Position numbers and translations under genes: made by a program | In this document: in pieces, positions 6,430 to 9,210 of the stretch | Numbering within the stretch: position 1 is the stretch's first letter | Layout of the letters: every line of letters starts with the position of its first letter | Assembly (NCBI GenBank): GCA_025929595.1 | Contig: JAICQA010000085.1 | Coordinates: 1 to 9,210, forward strand | Origin: Xanthobacteraceae bacterium | GTDB taxonomy: Bacteria; Pseudomonadota; Alphaproteobacteria; Rhizobiales; Xanthobacteraceae | Length of the DNA stretch: 9,210 nt | Direction of reading: 5' to 3' | Notes under the pieces: model-generated | Databases searched by the model: none | What the model saw: only the letters and a program-made list of their open reading frames with translations | Told to the model about the DNA's origin: nothing

Positions 6430-7109
6430 AAACGCTGCGGCGTCTGCTTTCATTTGCACTTGTTGCGCTGACGGCGCATAGCGCGGCGGCGCACAACACC
6501 CATCATTCCGGCTTCGTCAATGCTGCGGAGGTCGTTGCCGGACTGCAGGTCGACGCGCGCTATTTTGGCACGCATAATTTTGTTGGGCGGCGGATCGACG
6601 GTTACGAGACGGGCAAGTGCCTGCTTACACGTGAAGCGGCGGCCGCGCTCGCGAGCGTGCAGCGCGACCTCGCGCCGCTCGGTCTTGGTCTAAAGGTGTT
6701 CGACTGCTACCGGCCCGCGCGGGCGGTCGCTCATTTTATGCGTTGGGCGCGCGACTTGCAGGATCAGGCCCGCAAGGCGGAGTTCTATCCCGAAGTCGAC
6801 AAACGCACGCTCTTTCGCGACGGCTACATCTCCGCGCGCTCGGGTCACTCGCGCGGCTCAACGGTGGATCTGACGCTGGTGCGGCTGTCCGACGGACGAG
6901 AACTCGATATGGGCACGCCATTCGATTTCTTCGGTACGCGGTCGTGGCTCACCGATCGAACGATTCCCGTTGAGGCCCAGGTACATCGCCAGGTGCTCGC
7001 GTCTGCGATGCGGCGGCGCGGCTTTCGTGCCTACGACAAGGAGTGGTGGCACTTCACGCTCAGCCATGAGCCTTATCCGGACAGTTATTTCGATTTTCCG
7101 GTGCGCTAG
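6426..7109 (+). CDS. Periplasmic D-Ala-D-Ala dipeptidase, M15D (VanX/DdpX)
   Basis: A zinc dipeptidase of the VanX/DdpX family, predicted to split D-alanyl-D-alanine in the periplasm. Numbered from a CTG at 6426 it has 227 residues. The signal peptide is about 1-22 (LKTLRRLLSFALVALTAHSA, then AA), before HNTHH. Family motifs are NFVGRRIDGY (51-60), the transition-state Arg in CYRP (R96), the zinc ligands H141 and D148 in SGHSRGSTVDLT, the catalytic E206 and the third ligand H209 in EWWH. All catalytic residues are present. No ATG, GTG or TTG lies in frame before GTG 6657, which would remove the signal peptide and the first fold elements. CTG 6426 overlaps the previous TGA as CTGA and gives a perfect export signal. 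The ribosome site is weak, so coupled re-initiation is inferred. The gene ends 3 bases from a convergent gene. Confidence 0.88.
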   Translation: MKTLRRLLSFALVALTAHSAAAHNTHHSGFVNAAEVVAGLQVDARYFGTHNFVGRRIDGYETGKCLLTREAAAALASVQRDLAPLGLGLKVFDCYRPARAVAHFMRWARDLQDQARKAEFYPEVDKRTLFRDGYISARSGHSRGSTVDLTLVRLSDGRELDMGTPFDFFGTRSWLTDRTIPVEAQVHRQVLASAMRRRGFRAYDKEWWHFTLSHEPYPDSYFDFPVR

Positions 7110-7112
7110 CGT

Positions 7113-7727
7113 TCAGCCGGATTTCTGGCCGGGGTAGTTTTTTCCGCTCAGCAATTTTGCCAGATGCGCGGTGTTCGAGGCGAGCATTTTGGTCCATTCG
7201 GTCACGACCTTCGGTTTCTTTGCGAGGTCCTTGTAGTCGGTGCCCTGCATCGCCTCGCCGACCCAGTAGGTGGCGCCGCCGGCCGGGATCGTGAAGCCGA
7301 CTTCGGTCAATGCCTGTTGGAATTCGGCGGCGACGTGATGCGCGCCGTCTTCATTGCCAACAACGACGGCGACCGCCACCTTGCCGTAGCTGGGCATGCG
7401 TCCGTGGTCGTCCTTCTCGCCAAGGAATGCGTCCATGCGTTCGAGCACGCGCTTGGACACGCTCGAAGGCTGGCCGAGCCAGATCGGGGAGCCGAGCAAC
7501 AGAATGTCGGCGGCGAGGAGACGCTTGCGCAGGGCGGGCCAATCGTCGCCATCGCCTTCGTCGGATTTGACGCCGGGCTTGATGTTGAAATCGACCGCGC
7601 GAACGAGATCGCACTCGACGTCATGCGCGGCGAGTGCGGCGATGAATTCCCTGAGCAGAATGTCGGTCGAGGACTCGGCAGGAGAGGGCTTGAGCGTGCA
7701 GTTGAAGGCGATGGCCCTGAGCGGCAT
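7113..7727 (-). CDS. Flavodoxin-fold NAD(P)H-dependent oxidoreductase
   Basis: A 204-residue cytosolic protein of the NADPH-dependent FMN reductase/flavodoxin-like superfamily. The first strand, RAIAFNCTLKPSPAESSTDILL (4-25), carries the Ser-rich loop that binds the FMN phosphate. ILLLGSPIWLGQPSSVSKRVLERMD (75-99) is the second flavin-contact loop and the following helix. GKVAVAVVVGNEDGAHH (115-131) is the third strand with its turn. It probably reduces a quinone, flavin or similar small molecule with NAD(P)H; the substrate is unknown. The ATG at 7727 is preferred over a start at 7766 because GGAG (7737-7734) sits 6 bases before it and MPLRAIAFN is the natural fold start. A 6-base inverted repeat lies immediately upstream of the ribosome site. 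Confidence 0.88.
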   Translation of the reverse strand: MPLRAIAFNCTLKPSPAESSTDILLREFIAALAAHDVECDLVRAVDFNIKPGVKSDEGDGDDWPALRKRLLAADILLLGSPIWLGQPSSVSKRVLERMDAFLGEKDDHGRMPSYGKVAVAVVVGNEDGAHHVAAEFQQALTEVGFTIPAGGATYWVGEAMQGTDYKDLAKKPKVVTEWTKMLASNTAHLAKLLSGKNYPGQKSG

Positions 7728-7737
7728 GGCGGTCTCC

Positions 7738-7754
7738 GTGACGGCAGGCGTCAC
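7738..7754. promoter_or_regulatory. Inverted repeat next to the flavoprotein ribosome site
   Basis: GTGACG (7738-7743) and CGTCAC (7749-7754) are perfect inverted repeats around GCAGG. On the minus strand the repeat ends directly at GGAG, the ribosome site of the flavodoxin-fold gene. It could be an operator for a dimeric regulator or an RNA hairpin that affects initiation. Only 12 bases are paired, so it may be chance. Confidence 0.3.
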
Positions 7755-7804
7755 TTCAACGGCCAAATCGGCGGGAAGTTACGGGGCGTTGAGCCGGGTG
7801 GAAC

Positions 7805-8182
7805 TTACTTGCGGCTCGTCTTTTCGACGATCGACGTGACCGCGGCGGGCAGGGCGTCGAGATACGGACCCATGAAGAATTGCTGGCCGCTGCCGACGCC
7901 ATAGTAACGGTCATGGGCGTCGATCATGGCGCGCACGGGCGCGATGCAGTTCTTGAAGGATTCGACGATCAGGTCAGTCACATCGCGCTTGCCGAAGCGC
8001 GGATCGGCCGACACCGCGCGAGCGAGGCAGTCGGTAGCCGTGTTGATGAGAGGGTGCAAAATGGCGGTCTTCTCACGGGTGGAGAGACTGATCGGCGTGC
8101 GATCTCCATCCGGCGTCAGCATGCCGGGATGGATCGATACGGTCACAAGCAAAGAAATTCCCGTCAGCGCGTTGACGAACAT
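7805..8182 (-). CDS. Hypothetical protein with two cysteines, perhaps exported
   Basis: I do not recognise a named domain. From the ATG at 8182 the protein has 125 residues. The first 20 (MFVNALTGISLLVTVSIHPG) are hydrophobic enough for a signal peptide or anchor but lack a basic start. The frame continues upstream to a TTG at 8239 (144 residues), which would add two Arg but has no well-spaced ribosome site. The body is mostly helical, with Cys at 52 (TDCLARAV) and 79 (KNCIAPVRAMIDAHDRYYG), which could form a disulfide. It ends with a motif-like QQFFMGPYLDALPAAV (100-115). From memory, similar short proteins of unknown function occur in Bradyrhizobium-like genomes. It lies 77 bases upstream of the flavodoxin-fold gene on the same strand and may be co-transcribed with it. 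Confidence 0.72.
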   Translation of the reverse strand: MFVNALTGISLLVTVSIHPGMLTPDGDRTPISLSTREKTAILHPLINTATDCLARAVSADPRFGKRDVTDLIVESFKNCIAPVRAMIDAHDRYYGVGSGQQFFMGPYLDALPAAVTSIVEKTSRK

Positions 8183-8283
8183 TCCGTCCAGACCCCGATT
8201 CCCCGAGGTCAAGCTACAGGCGTAAGCGAGTCGCGCCAACCTTAAAGCGGACCCCTCACGGGAATTTGGCCCGGACTATGCCT

Positions 8284-8355
8284 ATCGCGCCACAGAAGTT
8301 CCCAAGCGGGAACTCAACAGCGCGATCCGGGCGGAACTAGCCCGCCCGGAATCGC
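8284..8355. terminator. Overlapping strong hairpins, terminator or attenuator-like
   Basis: This element lies just past the end of the small Tyr-rich gene (minus strand). Hairpin B pairs 8322-8334 with 8342-8355: GCGAT plus CCGGGCGG against CCGCCCGG plus ATCGC, with one bulged A and a 7-base loop, about 13 pairs. Hairpin A has ATCGCGC (8284-8290) pairing with GCGCGAT (8320-8326) around a perfect inner stem AGTTCCC/GGGAACT (8297-8303, 8308-8314). The two share 8322-8326 and so exclude each other. There is no T-tract on either strand, so it is not a textbook intrinsic terminator. The rest of the gap up to 8182 shows nothing clear. Confidence 0.6.
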
Positions 8356-8370
8356 TGGACGAAGGCAGGA

Positions 8371-8661
8371 TCAGTACCGGGCGCGAACCTGGGCGCGGGG
8401 CTGCTGATAATAAACCTGCGCGCGCGGTTGCGCGTAGGCCGCCGCGTGTGGCGCGCCGTACGGCCCGTAATATGCCGCTCTGGGTGCACCATAGTAGCTG
8501 GCGTGAGCGGGATGGTGCCAGGCGCCTGCGACCAAGAGGCCGCCGACGAATGCCGGCAGCAGCCACAAAGCGGAGATCGGATCCGCCTTGGCCGGAACCG
8601 GCGCGAACGTCGTGGCAGCGAGCGCCGCTGCTGCTGTCATTCCGACTACAATTTTCTTCAT
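8371..8661 (-). CDS. Small secreted Tyr/Pro/Ala-rich protein
   Basis: A 96-residue protein. The signal peptide is residues 1-26 (basic MKK start, Ala-rich core, ending PVPAKA before DPIS). A hydrophobic segment ALWLLPAFVGGLLVAGAW follows at 31-48, which may anchor it. Residues 55-96 are low complexity: repeated YYGAP, YYGPYGAP and two QPRAQV units (78-83, 88-93), ending RARY. No enzyme motif is visible; a surface or envelope-associated role is only a guess. The ATG at 8661 has AAGGAG (8673-8668) 6 bases before it, better than the upstream in-frame start at 8736. The 96-base gap to the L,D-transpeptidase contains a perfect TTGACA (8756-8751) on this strand without a good -10 box, and a small GTTCC/GGAAC hairpin (8714-8727). 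Confidence 0.82.
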   Translation of the reverse strand: MKKIVVGMTAAAALAATTFAPVPAKADPISALWLLPAFVGGLLVAGAWHHPAHASYYGAPRAAYYGPYGAPHAAAYAQPRAQVYYQQPRAQVRARY

Positions 8662-8757
8662 CACATACTCCTTCTTGAAGGTGACATTGGCGCAATCCAT
8701 TGGCGGACAAATCGTTCCTGCGGGAACCGGAATCAAATCGGGAAAAGTCGTGTCAAT

Positions 8758-9210
8758 TTATCGCGTTACGACGACCGGTGTGCCGACCGAAACGCGGCGA
8801 TAGAGGTCCATGACGTCGCTGTTGTGCATGCGGATGCAGCCGTGGGAGACGAAGCGGCCGACCGAGCCCGGATTGTTCGTGCCGTGGATCGCGTAGTCCG
8901 CGTGCAATGTAAGCGCGGCGGCGCCCAGAGGATTTCTCGGAGAGCCTGCAGGAATGACTGCCGGTGTGTTCTTGCGCCGCAGGTCGTCAGGCATCACGAA
9001 GTCCGGCTTGATATATTTGCCGGTGACGCGGCTACGCCCGGTCCATTGCATGCCGGCCTTGCCGACGCCGACGCTGTATCGAACCGCGCGCCTGTCATCG
9101 ATAACATAGTAGAGGCGCCGCTCATTGGTCTTGATGACGATAGTTCCCGGCGCGTATGCGCCGCCGAATGAGACAGTCGTGCCGGCCGCGGCCGGAGCTG
9201 CGAGCAAAAC
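8758..9210 (-). CDS. L,D-transpeptidase (YkuD), N-terminus cut by window
   Basis: A YkuD-domain enzyme, which cross-links peptidoglycan stem peptides (3-3 bonds) or attaches proteins to them, using a cysteine nucleophile in the periplasm. The frame is open to the right edge and shows 151 residues; only the first part of a signal peptide (VLLAAPAAAG is its tail) seems missing. Numbered from 9207, the fold starts at about residue 20 (PGTIVIKTNERRLYYV). The active site is HGTNNPGSVGRFVSHGCIRMHN (108-129), with H108, the S121-H122-G123-C124 block and R126. C124 is the nucleophile. TPAVIPAGSPRNPLG (81-95) precedes it, as in other short secreted proteobacterial members. No LysM or other extra domain is visible. 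The small Tyr-rich gene is 96 bases downstream on the same strand. The paralog cannot be named. Confidence 0.95.
   Translation of the reverse strand, partial: VLLAAPAAAGTTVSFGGAYAPGTIVIKTNERRLYYVIDDRRAVRYSVGVGKAGMQWTGRSRVTGKYIKPDFVMPDDLRRKNTPAVIPAGSPRNPLGAAALTLHADYAIHGTNNPGSVGRFVSHGCIRMHNSDVMDLYRRVSVGTPVVVTR

Noticed and set aside
6426..7109. Glycopeptide-resistance (vanHAX) cluster
   Set aside because: Only the VanX-like enzyme is present, it carries a signal peptide, and its neighbours are unrelated to VanH, VanA or a VanRS pair.
8714..8760. Possible EcfG-type (GGAAC-N16/17-CGTT) general-stress promoters around the small Tyr-rich gene
   Set aside because: GGAAC occurs on both strands near 8723 and 8718, but no CGTT-like box stands at the required distance.
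1..9210. Mobile elements, CRISPR arrays, tRNA or rRNA genes, toxin-antitoxin or defence modules
   Set aside because: No transposase, integrase or regularly spaced repeats, no recognisable tRNA-like cloverleaf, and no toxin or defence domains were seen on either strand.

Overview
The window reads as ordinary chromosomal DNA of a high-GC alphaproteobacterium, most likely of the order Hyphomicrobiales (Rhizobiales). The reasons are: an outer-membrane barrel with the NWTGFYVG signature common in that order; a cold-shock protein with the alphaproteobacterial GTVKFF start; a pteridine-reductase-like SDR next to uvrC; and two copies of a palindromic intergenic repeat (core TTCCGAAAACCGGT) of a kind I recall as abundant in Hyphomicrobiales. 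Coding density is high, codon use looks uniform, and no transposase, integrase, phage gene, tRNA, rRNA or CRISPR array was found. No gap between genes exceeds about 190 bases.

Layout. Bases 1-2479, minus strand: an SDR reductase followed by uvrC, which runs off the left edge. A strong palindromic repeat lies between them. Bases 2664-3281, plus strand: a small secreted outer-membrane beta-barrel protein closed by a hairpin terminator. Bases 3363-5678, minus strand, read right to left: a secreted four-cysteine protein of unknown function, a secreted RNase T2 coupled to it by a 4-base overlap, a second copy of the repeat, rlmJ (23S rRNA adenine methyltransferase) and a cold-shock protein. Bases 5857-7109, plus strand: a polytopic membrane protein and a periplasmic VanX/DdpX-type D-Ala-D-Ala dipeptidase, whose start seems to be a CTG overlapping the previous stop codon. 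Bases 7113-9210, minus strand: a secreted YkuD L,D-transpeptidase (cut by the right edge), a tiny secreted Tyr/Pro/Ala-rich protein, a conserved-looking hypothetical protein and a flavodoxin-fold NAD(P)H oxidoreductase.

How the genes relate. Several products are exported (barrel protein, RNase T2, the four-Cys protein, dipeptidase, L,D-transpeptidase, the small Tyr-rich protein). Two of them act on peptidoglycan or its peptides. The rest is housekeeping: nucleotide excision repair, rRNA methylation, RNA chaperoning and redox. I see no convincing new multi-gene system. The items most worth a second look are the RNase T2 with Gln in place of its usual catalytic Glu and its coupled unknown partner, the CTG start of the dipeptidase, the two gene-end palindromes, and a pair of mutually exclusive hairpins at 8284-8355.
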